A stretch of DNA of 64,000 nucleotides from Fructobacillus americanaquae (GCF_024029775.1 NZ_CP097122.1:1-64000), one strand, 5' to 3'; shown: positions 1 through 9,310, numbered from the stretch's first letter. The notes: generated by a model not told the origin, from the letters alone. Translations and numbers: made by a program.

Positions 1-2
1 TG

Positions 3-3000
3 GAAACGAAAAACCCGTTGTTTAAATCTGTGTCTGATTGGGTTGCTGATGATAGAACGGTTAAGCTGTTTGACAATTTAGGCCAGCAATTAAGCAAGAC
101 GTTCAATACCATTACGTCAGCATTTGGTAAGTCGTTTAAGAGCAAAGACTTTGACGACTTCGCAAACAAAGCAATGGTTAACGCAACTAATGCAGTTGAA
201 CGATTTGGTAACTATGTCGCTAAACACTCTGATGATATTATAAAGCTTGCTAAAGGAATAAAAGCGGTAGGAGGAGCTGCGCTTTCTACAGGCGGAATGA
301 TGATGAAACTACTTGTTCCGATGTTAATGAAGGCTGGTGAACTTGCTACAAAACACAAAACAACGTTCAAAGTATTGGCAGGATCAATTTTTGGAGTTGT
401 TGCAGCAGTTAAAGGAATGATGGTTGTTTCTAAAATAGCTGTTTCTTGGTCTAACTTGACAACTGTTATGAAGGATTCGTTGATTGTTACTAAGGTAGCT
501 GATGGCTTTAAGAAATTAAGAGAGTCGACTATGCTTGCAACAGTGGCACAATATGCATTCGATTCGGCTCTTTGGGCTTCTGGCATACCAGAAATTATTA
601 TTGCAGTTACGGCATTAGTAGCTGGTTTCGCACTGCTTTATAAAAATAATAAGAAATTCAAATCTTTTGTTGATAGTACGGTTGGAAGCATTGTAAAGGT
701 TGCTAAAAAAGCAATCGATTTTTTCAAGAAGGATTGGAAACAAATTGGTTTGCTTATATTAAATCCAGTTGCGGGAGCATTTTCTCTCTTATACAAGCAT
801 AATCAAACATTTAGAAAGAATGTTAACAAGTTAGCAGCACCAATAAAGAAAACATTTTCGAATATCGGAAAGTCAGTTGGCAAGACTTTTAATCAATTAT
901 CTAAAAATTCAAGAATTGCTTTTTCAAACGTTAAAAAGCAATCTTCGTCGTTATTATCGGCAACAAAAAAAGGATTTGATGGATTATCAAAGAACATTGG
1001 TAAATCGCTTTCTGGTGTTGGGAAGTCGATAGGAAAAGAATTTGGCTCTTCGATGAAAGATGTCAAAGGAATTTTCAAAGACACTGCCAAAGATTCAAAA
1101 AGTTCCTTCGGTGATATTAGTAAAGATGTTTCCGGCATAACAAAAGGAATAACCAGTAAATTTAAAGAAGTTAAGAAAGTGTTGTCTTCTTTAGGAAAGT
1201 GGATCAACAAAAATTTCGGGTCTGCATTTAAAGATGCAAAGAAAGAATTTAACAATCAAATCAAACCAATTAAAAAAGACTTATCTGAATTCGGAAAATC
1301 TTTCAAGCAAGCTTTCTCTGGTATTAACAAATTTTTAAAGCAGCATAAGAAAGAGATACAGACAGTCGGTAAAGTAATTTCAACCGTGTTTAAAGGAATA
1401 ATGATTGGAGCTTTAGTTCCTTTGGGAGCTATGTTTGCCGGTGCTTTTGCAACGATTAGAATTGCAATCTCTGTTCTAATTGCTGCAATAAAGCCAATGG
1501 CTAAGACTATTGCAAACATATTTAAAACCGTCATCGGAGTTGTTTCAGGGGTAGTAAAGGTCATTACTAACTCAATGAAACTCGTGTATCATTTATTCAC
1601 GGGTAATTTTAAAGCAGTAGGAAAAGATGTCGGAAAGATAGTAAGTGGGTATGTCAAGATATTCACCTCGTTCTTCGGAGGAATATTACGCCAAATCGGT
1701 ATATTCTTCAGCGGAACGTGGGATATGATGAAGGCCGGATATAAAACCTTTACTAATTTGCTTAAACCTTTTGCTAGTTTTTTCACTGGAATCTGGAAAG
1801 GGATTCAAGCCTTCTTTAAGCCAGTAATTAAATGGTTTGAAGATGTAATATCTGATACTACAAAATCAATTTCAAACGTTTGGAATAGTATTTGGAATGG
1901 AATTAGTTCGTTCTTTGGCAATATCTGGAAGGGGATGTCAAAGTTCACCTCTAACACTATTAATGGCATGCACGACGTCATTAAGGGTGTGCTTGATAAG
2001 ATTTCAAGTACTTGGAACGGAATGTGGCGAGGATTATCGGACTTCTTTGGTAGTATCTGGAAAGATATTAAAGGATTTGCCCAAGATGGTATCAACGGCG
2101 TTCTGTCCATCATTAATGGTGGTATTGATGCTATTGATTCTGTTTGGAAGTTCTTTACTGGCCACGAAACAAGTGTTCATCATTTGAAGCCAGTTAAGTT
2201 TGAACGTGGTGGTGTCGTTGAGACCCGCATGTCCATGGTGAACGATGGTAAGGGTGAGAATTGGAAGGAACTTATCCAACTTCCAGATGGTCAACTTAAG
2301 ATGTCGAATAAGCGTGATCATGTATTGCCATTGCCGGTTGGTACTCGTGTCTATAACGGTGACCAAACCAAGCAAATCATGCAGGCCGCCGGCGTTGAGA
2401 AATACGCTAACGGCGGAATTGTTGGCAGTGTGGTTAGTGCAGCCAAAGGCGTTGGTGAATGGGTCGGTGACAAGTACGAAATGGTCACTAAATTCTTGAA
2501 GGACCCACTTAAGAATGTGACTGATTTAATCGTCAAAGGCACCAAGGGTATGTACGATGGCTTGCATAGTTTCGGCGACATGGCTCATGGAGTCTTTGAT
2601 AACCTGTACAATCCAATTGCTGACTGGTTCAAGAAGGGACTCGAAACAATTAAGTCTAGTCTCGGACGTAACGCACCAAGCGGTTCTGGAGTTGAACGTT
2701 GGCGTGACCAAGTAAAAGACGCGTTGAAAGAAAACGGTATGAGTACCGAGTCTTGGGCGGTCAATAAAATCTTGAAGCAAATCAGTACCGAGTCAAGCGG
2801 TAATGAAAAGGCTGTTCAAGGTGGCTACACCGACATCAACACGAAGACCGGTGACTTAGCTAAGGGATTGATGCAGACAATTAGCGCAACGTTTAATCGT
2901 TATGCCTTCCCTGGTCACAAGAATATCTTCAATGGATATGACAATCTGTTGGCTGCTATTGCCTACATCAAGAACCGTTATGGCATGAACATGTCAGGCA

Positions 3001-3359
3001 TTGGCGAAGGTCATGGATACGCAAACGGCGGTCTAGTATCACGTCATCAAATTGCACAAATTGCTGAAGGGAACAAGCCGGAAATGATTATTCCGCTTGA
3101 TTCCATGAAGTCATCTCGTGGTTTTGAACTGCTTGGCAAGACCGCAGTAGCAATGGCCGCCCGTGATGGTCAGTCTAGTCAGAACACGACTGATAATTCA
3201 GAAGTTGTCGGTAAGTTAGATCAAATGATTACATTGCTTAGCATGATTCTAGGAGTCAATAAAGAACAGTTAAGTTCTGGTTCACAAAACAGTGGATTAA
3301 AGGCCGTCTATGAGCAAATGGCTCGTGATAATACCATTCGCAATTATCAATCAATTTAG
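3..3359 (+). CDS. Phage tail tape measure protein with C-terminal lytic transglycosylase (5' partial)
   Basis: The frame is open to the left edge, so the N-terminus is missing; the first possible start in view, a TTG at 18, has no ribosome site. About 1118 residues are visible. The first half is repetitive, Lys/Ser/Gly-rich helical sequence with hydrophobic stretches, followed by Trp/Phe-rich repeats (WNSIWNGISSFFG type, about nt 1870-2160) typical of tape measure proteins, which set siphovirus tail length. Near residue 925 the motif TESSGN and then GLMQTI mark a soluble lytic transglycosylase-like domain, expected to open peptidoglycan during DNA injection. The distal tail gene follows 9 bp downstream, as in phage morphogenesis modules. 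Confidence 0.9.
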   Translation, partial: ETKNPLFKSVSDWVADDRTVKLFDNLGQQLSKTFNTITSAFGKSFKSKDFDDFANKAMVNATNAVERFGNYVAKHSDDIIKLAKGIKAVGGAALSTGGMMMKLLVPMLMKAGELATKHKTTFKVLAGSIFGVVAAVKGMMVVSKIAVSWSNLTTVMKDSLIVTKVADGFKKLRESTMLATVAQYAFDSALWASGIPEIIIAVTALVAGFALLYKNNKKFKSFVDSTVGSIVKVAKKAIDFFKKDWKQIGLLILNPVAGAFSLLYKHNQTFRKNVNKLAAPIKKTFSNIGKSVGKTFNQLSKNSRIAFSNVKKQSSSLLSATKKGFDGLSKNIGKSLSGVGKSIGKEFGSSMKDVKGIFKDTAKDSKSSFGDISKDVSGITKGITSKFKEVKKVLSSLGKWINKNFGSAFKDAKKEFNNQIKPIKKDLSEFGKSFKQAFSGINKFLKQHKKEIQTVGKVISTVFKGIMIGALVPLGAMFAGAFATIRIAISVLIAAIKPMAKTIANIFKTVIGVVSGVVKVITNSMKLVYHLFTGNFKAVGKDVGKIVSGYVKIFTSFFGGILRQIGIFFSGTWDMMKAGYKTFTNLLKPFASFFTGIWKGIQAFFKPVIKWFEDVISDTTKSISNVWNSIWNGISSFFGNIWKGMSKFTSNTINGMHDVIKGVLDKISSTWNGMWRGLSDFFGSIWKDIKGFAQDGINGVLSIINGGIDAIDSVWKFFTGHETSVHHLKPVKFERGGVVETRMSMVNDGKGENWKELIQLPDGQLKMSNKRDHVLPLPVGTRVYNGDQTKQIMQAAGVEKYANGGIVGSVVSAAKGVGEWVGDKYEMVTKFLKDPLKNVTDLIVKGTKGMYDGLHSFGDMAHGVFDNLYNPIADWFKKGLETIKSSLGRNAPSGSGVERWRDQVKDALKENGMSTESWAVNKILKQISTESSGNEKAVQGGYTDINTKTGDLAKGLMQTISATFNRYAFPGHKNIFNGYDNLLAAIAYIKNRYGMNMSGIGEGHGYANGGLVSRHQIAQIAEGNKPEMIIPLDSMKSSRGFELLGKTAVAMAARDGQSSQNTTDNSEVVGKLDQMITLLSMILGVNKEQLSSGSQNSGLKAVYEQMARDNTIRNYQSI

Positions 3360-3368
3360 GAGGAATAA

Positions 3369-4196
3369 ATGTCAGATTTCTACGTGATGCGCAAAGGTCA
3401 TGACGAATTTAATTTGTCAGATAAATTGACTTCTGTGCATTTTTTAGAGCTAAATGTCGGGGCACCCCAATTGACCCCGACTTATAATTCAATCCAGGGA
3501 AGTGATGGCCAACTATTGCAGACAGTGTCTTTCAATAGTTCAACGGCGGTTGCTTCTTTTTTTATTGAGAGTAATAGTCGTTCCGAGTTTAACTTGGCCA
3601 AATCAGCGCTACAACGTGAACTGTATGCACGTGTACCCATCCGAATTCGGTCGAGTGATGACCCCGGCAAAGCGGTATGGGTGTTAGCTAATCCAACGGA
3701 CATCAACCCACTGTCAAACAGTGACGATGCCAAAATTGATTTAGCATTTACCATCATTAGCGGTACAAAACTGACCCCGTTCAATAGTGATGAGCTGGCT
3801 GATAACCAAGATAAGTTGTCATTTGGCATGAACTTGGATTTAGACAATCTGCCCAGTTATCACTTTAAAAGTAGTAACTTCAATGTGTTCAACCCCAGCG
3901 ATTTGGAAATTGACCCCTATATCCAGCACCATCAACTGGTGTGGACGATTAAGGGGAACGGTCAGAGTGTGACGGTAACCAATAGTACAAACGGCACTAG
4001 TTTCACGGCTAACACTGGTTTGGGCAGTTCGGACACGTTGACTATGAACGGTATTACACTAGCTAAGAACGGCACACAGGGTGGAATTGATACGGACTTC
4101 GGCCATATCATATTAGCCCGTGGCGATAACAACATTACGGTATCTGGTCTATCGAATGTTGATGTCACGGTGTCGTTCCCGTTCTTGTACTTTTAA
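3369..4196 (+). CDS. Phage distal tail protein (Dit-like)
   Basis: 275 residues starting at an ATG preceded by AGGAGGAATAA. Position (after the tape measure, before the tail endopeptidase), size and a beta-rich composition fit the siphovirus distal tail protein that forms the hub joining tail tube and baseplate. The N-terminal third resembles the conserved Dit hub region; the C-terminal half, rich in Asn, Thr and Gly, is probably the variable galectin-like part. The call rests on synteny and general resemblance rather than on a catalytic motif. Confidence 0.72.
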   Translation: MSDFYVMRKGHDEFNLSDKLTSVHFLELNVGAPQLTPTYNSIQGSDGQLLQTVSFNSSTAVASFFIESNSRSEFNLAKSALQRELYARVPIRIRSSDDPGKAVWVLANPTDINPLSNSDDAKIDLAFTIISGTKLTPFNSDELADNQDKLSFGMNLDLDNLPSYHFKSSNFNVFNPSDLEIDPYIQHHQLVWTIKGNGQSVTVTNSTNGTSFTANTGLGSSDTLTMNGITLAKNGTQGGIDTDFGHIILARGDNNITVSGLSNVDVTVSFPFLYF

Positions 4197-5279
4197 TTGA
4201 AAAGCCAAGATAAGTTGGTGGTGCGATCAAGAGACCAGACAACGACCGTACCAGTACCATCACTTGATTTTTCAACGTTGCAAACCACGTGGGAGAAGAA
4301 CAACAGCTATCAGATTGCGTTCACAGCATACGATGATGAGAGTCTGGCCTTTAGTCTCTTAACGGTTGAAAACAGCGTGTTTTGGGCAGGACAAGAGTAT
4401 ATCATCAAACAGTCAACAGATGGTTATTCTGGCGGTGTACACACCGTTCAAATCACGGCTACTCACGTCTTCTATCAGCTTAATAATCGTCGGCAGAACG
4501 CTGTGCAAAAAGGGGATGTGTCTTATACGATTCAGTCGGCCTTACAGTTTTTGACGGGCGATATACAGGGGTATTCGTTCAACGTGATTGGCAATCTTAA
4601 TAGTTCTCATACTATTACTGATTTTGGTAATTGTTCCATCACGGACGGGCTAAGCACGATTGCTTCAACGTTTAACGTTTACGCCATTGTCCCTGACAAC
4701 CACTCTGTTAATTTATACAGTGAAGCGAATTGGATCAACGATGTCGGCAAGCAGTTCTTTTATCGGAACAATACTAGCGACGTCCAATTGCAGTACGACT
4801 CGTCTGGAATCGTGAACCGAGTCCAGGTCGTTTCGACCAATGAAACACCGCAATTTGAACCGTTTTTCGTCACTAATGATGATTCAATCAAGCAGTGGGG
4901 CATTCGTGACGGGGAACGAGTCGAGAACGACCAAGATAATAACACTGGTCCTAATATTGCCAGTGCTAAGGCTAAGATGGTCACGGTGCCAAATTTGTCG
5001 CTCACAATCAGTGTGCAAGAAAACGATGTGCACATGGGCGATATTTGGACGTTAGTTATTCCAGAAAATGGTATTACGACGAAATTGCAGGTCGTGTCCA
5101 TTGTTGACACACCCTTCTTGAAAAACAACATGCAAGTCACGTTGAACAATACGATGCAGAACTTCTTGGATTCTTTTAATGCTAATTCCAAAAAGTTGGC
5201 TAATATCCAACTAAACAATAAGAACAAAGGCTTTTCATTCAATATGTGGACGGTCGGAAAGGTAAGCGAAAATGGCTGA
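4197..5279 (+). CDS. Phage tail endopeptidase/Tal-like baseplate protein
   Basis: 360 residues starting at a TTG directly after the stop of the Dit gene. The sequence (TAYDDESLAFSLL, then HVFYQL) resembles the prophage tail endopeptidase family (PF06605), which forms the tail-tip spike below Dit. It is short, like versions that keep only the structural N-terminal domain and leave enzymatic or receptor-binding functions to neighbours. The start has no clear ribosome site of its own, so translation is probably coupled to the upstream gene. The next gene overlaps it by 8 bp. Confidence 0.65.
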   Translation: MKSQDKLVVRSRDQTTTVPVPSLDFSTLQTTWEKNNSYQIAFTAYDDESLAFSLLTVENSVFWAGQEYIIKQSTDGYSGGVHTVQITATHVFYQLNNRRQNAVQKGDVSYTIQSALQFLTGDIQGYSFNVIGNLNSSHTITDFGNCSITDGLSTIASTFNVYAIVPDNHSVNLYSEANWINDVGKQFFYRNNTSDVQLQYDSSGIVNRVQVVSTNETPQFEPFFVTNDDSIKQWGIRDGERVENDQDNNTGPNIASAKAKMVTVPNLSLTISVQENDVHMGDIWTLVIPENGITTKLQVVSIVDTPFLKNNMQVTLNNTMQNFLDSFNANSKKLANIQLNNKNKGFSFNMWTVGKVSENG

Positions 5280-5616
5280 TACACCTATTGTTCAATATGC
5301 TGATGCAAACGGTAAAAGGGCATATGCCAAAACTCACGTTCAAGCTGTTGATGGTTTAGACGATAAATTAGCTGTTTTTGCTAAGACAACCGACTTAACC
5401 ACGGCAATCAGTCAAATTCCAAAAGTCGATTTGTCTGGGTATGTCAAAACGTCAGACCTGAGCAACTATGCTACTAAGGACGATTTGCAAAAGGTTGATA
5501 ACGAGATAACCACGCTCAAGAGTCCAGACGGTTCGGTTTGGTTTTTGTCAGTCGATAACAATGGTCGCCTTTCAACTTCGAAATTAGTACAAATTCAGGA
5601 AGGAGGGCAATCATGA
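5272..5616 (+). CDS. Small phage tail/baseplate protein
   Basis: 114 residues, overlapping the upstream gene by 8 bp and the downstream gene by 4 bp (ATGA), so clearly one translational unit in the tail module. The middle carries short fibre-like repeats (SGYVKTSDL, SNYATKDDL) followed by a likely coiled coil, as in adapters or fibres of the receptor-binding apparatus. The family is not recognised more precisely. Confidence 0.55.
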   Translation: MADTPIVQYADANGKRAYAKTHVQAVDGLDDKLAVFAKTTDLTTAISQIPKVDLSGYVKTSDLSNYATKDDLQKVDNEITTLKSPDGSVWFLSVDNNGRLSTSKLVQIQEGGQS

Positions 5617-6005
5617 ATTTTTTAAACGTTATCAACCAGTTCAAGCAGCTAAAAGGGTCTTATGACGAGTTGATGAACGGCTTGGTTGGTATCGGCTTGG
5701 TTGAAGAATTCCCGGAAATTTCATTCAATGATAGCTATTCACGCTATGACGTGAACGACTATCGGCAGATTTATAATGATTTGAATTTGTCACGTAGTTG
5801 TGTGAATTGGTTGATTACACTAACCAACAAGAACGGCTTTGCTGACAATGATGGAAACGATTTACAACCAGTTGATTTTACGATTATTGATTTAATTGAC
5901 GGTCAAGAGATGTCAGGATATTACACCAGTAAATTAAAAGAAATGCAGACGTTGTTGGATCAACTAAAAGCGATTTTGGTTGAAAACAACGTTCTTGCAA
6001 AATAA
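5613..6005 (+). CDS. Hypothetical phage structural protein
   Basis: 130 residues, with GGAGGG just upstream of an ATG that overlaps the previous stop. It is acidic and mostly helical with no motif I recognise. Its place between two tail-tip genes indicates a baseplate or accessory tail role, but this is inference from position only. Confidence 0.5.
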   Translation: MNFLNVINQFKQLKGSYDELMNGLVGIGLVEEFPEISFNDSYSRYDVNDYRQIYNDLNLSRSCVNWLITLTNKNGFADNDGNDLQPVDFTIIDLIDGQEMSGYYTSKLKEMQTLLDQLKAILVENNVLAK

Positions 6006-6014
6006 GGAGGAAAT

Positions 6015-6830
6015 ATGGCACGAACATATGCCGAGTTAAACACTAACTTAAACACCAATCAATCTACCTTTATCGACCAGTTGAACGGTCGACAAGGAGA
6101 TGCAAATCGTGAGGTGTTTTTTCAAATTAAGGATGGTACTACACCATATAACCTTGAAGGCAAAACCATTGCTCTTTTTGCAAAAGACGCTCAAGGCGTG
6201 ATTAAGGCTACATCAACAATTAACGACCAGACAGGAATTTCTGTTGGTCGTTTTTCTATGATTATTCCTAAGGAATTTTACCAGGCAAGCGGTGCAGTAG
6301 AAGACGCTTACATTCAGATTTCTTATTCGGATAAGGTCATTTCAACAATTCCTGTATCGTTCCAAGTTATTGCTAATACAATGTTGGTAACGCAGACACA
6401 ATCACAAATGTTCATCGATACTGTTCAGTCTTTGGTTGATGAAACAAATCAACGTCTATCATCTACCATTACTAGCCTGACTTCAGTTGAGAACGCGGTC
6501 GAGGCGCTCAAGGTCACAATTGGGAATTTGAATGACCAATATAATTCTGATTTGTTTGCTAAAAATGCGAATGATAACGAGTTTAAGGGTGTCAATACAT
6601 TTGACAAAAAGATTGTAGCTCCTAACGGTGTGCAAGGTAAGGCTGACTCAGCAACACAAGCTGACAACGCTACCCATGCAGTTAATGCTGATGTTGCAGA
6701 CTCGGCCAAAAGTGCTGATGTTGCCAATAGTTTAAATCCAGCCTACAGTCAGACTGTTAATGATTTGACGGTCTCAGGTAAAATTGTTGCTAATAATGAT
6801 GTGATTACAGGTGGGGTCTTTCCAGTCTAG
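6015..6830 (+). CDS. Baseplate upper protein-like (BppU N-terminal domain)
   Basis: 271 residues with AAGGAGG before the ATG. Residues 1-130 look like the BppU N-terminal domain (DUF2479): an opening NTNQSTFIDQLNGRQGD, an immunoglobulin-like fold and an IPVSFQV segment. A helical stretch (about 140-185) and an Ala/Asp-rich linker follow. The frame stops just after a G4 run at 6812-6815, and the adjacent frame then encodes a beta-rich receptor-binding-like domain. The product may therefore be a truncated form of a longer tail fibre, or the first part of a frameshifted one. Confidence 0.65.
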   Translation: MARTYAELNTNLNTNQSTFIDQLNGRQGDANREVFFQIKDGTTPYNLEGKTIALFAKDAQGVIKATSTINDQTGISVGRFSMIIPKEFYQASGAVEDAYIQISYSDKVISTIPVSFQVIANTMLVTQTQSQMFIDTVQSLVDETNQRLSSTITSLTSVENAVEALKVTIGNLNDQYNSDLFAKNANDNEFKGVNTFDKKIVAPNGVQGKADSATQADNATHAVNADVADSAKSADVANSLNPAYSQTVNDLTVSGKIVANNDVITGGVFPV

Positions 6831-7164
6831 AAAAAAGTACACATTTACAAAAACTATTGATTGGGGACTTGTTGCCAATTTAACTCGAATCGGAAACGTT
6901 GTTCAGGTTCAATTTTTCGGCAAATTAGACACCGACATGCCGGCATGGTATCTAACTAATTTTGTTTTCCCTAACGGTTTTAAACCGACTGAAACCGCAA
7001 TGGGGAACATGACAATTGGAAACACATCAGGACTATTTGCAGTTGGCACTGACGGAATTTTGTACAATCGTAATTCTTCTTTTTACAAAAACGGTAACAA
7101 TGGAGGAGATAGCAATGCAAGCGGTTTTGCAATGTGGGTAACGCTGGATGATTTTCCAGAATAA
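6811..7164 (+). CDS. Receptor-binding-like C-terminal fragment in a shifted frame
   Basis: 117 codons open from a GTG at 6811, overlapping the BppU-like gene by 20 bp in another frame, with no ribosome site. The sequence (KTIDWGLVANLTRIGNVVQVQFFGKL, then GFKPTETA) looks like the C-terminal head of a phage receptor-binding protein rather than a free-standing protein. Removing one G from the run at 6812-6815 would join the two frames as ...ITGGSFQSRKKYTF.... It could be a frameshift mutation, a sequencing error, or recoded translation. Confidence 0.5.
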   Translation: MGSFQSRKKYTFTKTIDWGLVANLTRIGNVVQVQFFGKLDTDMPAWYLTNFVFPNGFKPTETAMGNMTIGNTSGLFAVGTDGILYNRNSSFYKNGNNGGDSNASGFAMWVTLDDFPE

Positions 7165-7177
7165 GGAGGACTAATAA

Positions 7178-7534
7178 ATGCAATGGTATTTTAAGTATGA
7201 CCCAAACACTTTTGAATTCATTCCCGGTGCTATTCGAGCTGATGAACAGCCAGACAATACTACAACAGTTGAGCCAACAGGGTTCTACGGATTGCCAAAG
7301 TGGAATCCATCAACTAACTCATGGACAGGTCAGTCGATGAATGATTATTTGGCAGAACAAAAAGCAAATGCTGGGCAACAGGTAGACCCACAACAACAGC
7401 AGTTAGCACAATTGTTGCAAATGATTGTATCGTTGAAGGCTGATTCTGCAATGAACAAAGCGCAAATCGCCTCATTGACTGCTAAATTAGCAACGGCTCA
7501 ATCAGCAAAAACTGGAGGTGCTACAAATGTTTGA
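7178..7534 (+). CDS. Hypothetical phage tail-module protein
   Basis: 118 residues with AAGGAGG before the ATG. The first half (MQWYFKYDPNTFEFIPGAI, then GFYGLPKWNPSTNSW) has aromatic spacing often seen in small proteins just upstream of XkdX. The second half is a Gln-rich linker followed by an Ala/Lys helix, probably coiled coil. It overlaps the next gene by 8 bp. A chaperone or structural role near the receptor-binding genes is likely but not shown. Confidence 0.5.
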   Translation: MQWYFKYDPNTFEFIPGAIRADEQPDNTTTVEPTGFYGLPKWNPSTNSWTGQSMNDYLAEQKANAGQQVDPQQQQLAQLLQMIVSLKADSAMNKAQIASLTAKLATAQSAKTGGATNV

Positions 7535-7655
7535 TATGCTAAAAGGTTTGTATCCACAATACGTGGATAAGGAGTTCGTTCAATCGTGCGTGAAGTATGA
7601 ATATATCACGCCCGAACAGTACAAGGAACTTACTAACGAGGAGTATGAGGAATAA
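7527..7655 (+). CDS. XkdX family small phage protein
   Basis: 42 residues from an ATG with a good ribosome site (TGGAGG, 7 nt upstream). The pattern MFDMLKGLYPQYVDKEFVQS, then YEYITPEQYKELT, matches the XkdX family of very small tail-module proteins found after the receptor-binding genes in many Gram-positive prophages. Function is unknown. It is too short for most ORF cut-offs. Confidence 0.72.
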   Translation: MFDMLKGLYPQYVDKEFVQSCVKYEYITPEQYKELTNEEYEE

Positions 7656-7671
7656 AAAAAAGGGGGGATAG

Positions 7672-7929
7672 ATGCAAAATTGGGGAGTAGATGAATGGGC
7701 TAGTATATTTGGCATCATCGGGTCATCAATCACGGCGCTATCATATGGTCTAAAATACGTGGTCATTAAGCCACTAACAAGCTCTATGGAGCGACTGAAT
7801 GATAGTTTTTCGAGCTTAGATTCGACGCTGAAATTGATGCGGGCAGATGTAGACCAAATTGACGAGAGAGTAGATGACCACGAGACACGGATTACCGTGC
7901 TAGAAAAAACACGAAAAAAAGAAGACTAG
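7672..7929 (+). CDS. Small phage membrane protein, XhlA/holin-like
   Basis: 85 residues, preceded by AGGGGGG. The N-terminal half has one hydrophobic segment (WASIFGIIGSSITALSYGL), followed by a charged heptad-like coiled coil ending in Lys/Arg/Glu. This layout and the position before the LLH-type holin and endolysin fit a lysis-module membrane protein such as the XhlA (hemolysin-like) group. A membrane topology test would be needed to call it a holin. Confidence 0.55.
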   Translation: MQNWGVDEWASIFGIIGSSITALSYGLKYVVIKPLTSSMERLNDSFSSLDSTLKLMRADVDQIDERVDDHETRITVLEKTRKKED

Positions 7930-7959
7930 CAATAGTCTTTTTTATTTAGGAGGAATTTT

Positions 7960-8271
7960 ATGGATTTTACGCAAGCACAGTCATTGCTAACTTTTGGAAT
8001 TATGCTGGTAGTTTTGTTTGCCACGCCGATTTATAAGTTAAACAACTACATCAAGGCACATACACGAAACGAACACATTAAAACGGCCGTGGAAATGGCA
8101 AATCAAGCGGTTGCGGCACTGGTTAATTCTGGTGTGAACACCGAACAGAATAAGCAAAAGGCCGTGGATGAATTGACACAGCGAATTGCCTCTAACAAAT
8201 TGGCTAAGAATTTCTCTAAGACAGAAATTGAAAGCTACGTAGAACAGGCAATCCAACAGTTAAATAAGTAA
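7960..8271 (+). CDS. Phage holin, LLH (LL-H) family
   Basis: 103 residues with AGGAGG before the ATG. One N-terminal transmembrane segment (LLTFGIMLVVLFATPIYKL) is followed by a long charged amphipathic helix ending in EQAIQQLNK. This matches the phage holin LL-H family (PF09682). The endolysin starts 14 bp downstream. Its role would be timed permeabilisation of the membrane to let the lysin reach the wall. Confidence 0.75.
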   Translation: MDFTQAQSLLTFGIMLVVLFATPIYKLNNYIKAHTRNEHIKTAVEMANQAVAALVNSGVNTEQNKQKAVDELTQRIASNKLAKNFSKTEIESYVEQAIQQLNK

Positions 8272-8285
8272 GAAAGGACAAAATT

Positions 8286-9221
8286 ATGCTAAAAATTGCA
8301 GACGTATCATCGTACCAAGGTAACAACATCAATGGTATTTTAGGAGCAAATGATGGGGTCATTGTTAAGGCCACTCAGTCAACGGACTATGTTAATCCGT
8401 CATACCAAGCACAAGTGGATGCCACTCGTACGGCTGGTAAGAAACTGGGTGTGTATCATTTCATTCAAGGGAATGTTGACGTCAATTCTCAAGCACAGCA
8501 CTTCTTGGATACCATTGGCGACCTGGCAACCGATGACCAAGTGCCGTTGATTCTTGATTTTGAAAACAACAGTAATTATCCAGTTTTGTCAGGTAACGAA
8601 CCACGACAATTCGCCGATTATGTATTTAATAAGACGGGTAAGAAGATTTGGCTGTATATCTCGAACAGTGACATTCGTGGCGGTGGTCATGGGTACTACT
8701 GGTCTGATATGCAGGACAACCCAGTCTGGGTGGCAGGCTATCCATTGAACGATGGGTCGGGTTATTCTCAAGACTTGCAAGATTGGGCAGACCAGCACTA
8801 TTTCAGCAACTTGCCATGGTGGGGTGAGAACGTGACGATGTGGCAGTTCGATTCAAATCCATATGACCAATCTGTATTCTATGGCGATCAATCGACGTGG
8901 GACAAGTTGTCACAACGTGTGAATAAGCCCGTTGAACAACCTGCACCAGCACCGCAGCCTGAGCCACAACCACAACCATCGCCAACGGTTACACAGCCAA
9001 CCGAACCAGAGTCAACGGCTGCATCAACTGCGCCCGTTCAATCAGAGAGTGCAAGTACTAGCACGTCAGCAACTAACGAAAGTTCAAGCGCTACAAGTAC
9101 CAGCGATAATAGTGCTAATAGTGATAGCAAGCCAACCGGTGTTCATGAGTATAACGCCAGCTTTTTGCTGAAAGTAGCTAATGCGATTATCGATTTTTTC
9201 AATCATTTATTTAAGAAGTGA
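8286..9221 (+). CDS. Endolysin, GH25 muramidase
   Basis: 311 residues with AGAAAGGA before the ATG. Residues 1-200 are a GH25 lysozyme domain: IADVSSYQG at the start, VIVKATQST, YHF, and the catalytic ILDFEN (D91, E93). It should cleave MurNAc-GlcNAc bonds of peptidoglycan. Residues about 215-285 are a Pro/Gln and then Ser/Thr-rich linker, followed by a short amphipathic tail (LKVANAIIDFFNHLFKK) in place of a recognisable SH3 or LysM domain. No signal peptide is seen, consistent with holin-dependent export. Confidence 0.9.
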   Translation: MLKIADVSSYQGNNINGILGANDGVIVKATQSTDYVNPSYQAQVDATRTAGKKLGVYHFIQGNVDVNSQAQHFLDTIGDLATDDQVPLILDFENNSNYPVLSGNEPRQFADYVFNKTGKKIWLYISNSDIRGGGHGYYWSDMQDNPVWVAGYPLNDGSGYSQDLQDWADQHYFSNLPWWGENVTMWQFDSNPYDQSVFYGDQSTWDKLSQRVNKPVEQPAPAPQPEPQPQPSPTVTQPTEPESTAASTAPVQSESASTSTSATNESSSATSTSDNSANSDSKPTGVHEYNASFLLKVANAIIDFFNHLFKK

Positions 9222-9224
9222 AAA

Positions 9225-9239
9225 AGCCCTTCGGGGCGT
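9225..9239 (+). terminator. Short hairpin after the endolysin
   Basis: GCCC-TTCG-GGGC forms a small stable tetraloop hairpin just after the lysin stop but lacks a clean T tract, so it is a weak terminator at best. Confidence 0.35.
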
Positions 9240-9277
9240 ACATAATTCATTTTCGGATAATATATGCCTATTTTTGC

Positions 9278-9283
9278 TATAAT
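9278..9283 (+). promoter_or_regulatory. Promoter -10 for the DUF3800 gene
   Basis: A perfect TATAAT 27 nt upstream of the ATG, with no good -35. It indicates the DUF3800 gene has its own promoter, separate from the late lysis operon, as expected for a gene expressed from the lysogen. Confidence 0.5.
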
Positions 9284-9310
9284 ATTTTTATTAAACTAAA
9301 GGGTAAAAAT

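Noticed and set aside
212-2780. Several open frames of 65-124 codons on the minus strand within the tape measure gene
   Set aside because: They are shadows of a long coding frame, have no ribosome sites, and encode unusual compositions.
9218-9310. Upstream extension of the DUF3800 frame to an ATG overlapping the endolysin stop
   Set aside because: It covers a hairpin and a TATAAT promoter, while the ATG at 9311 has a ribosome site and begins the conserved domain.
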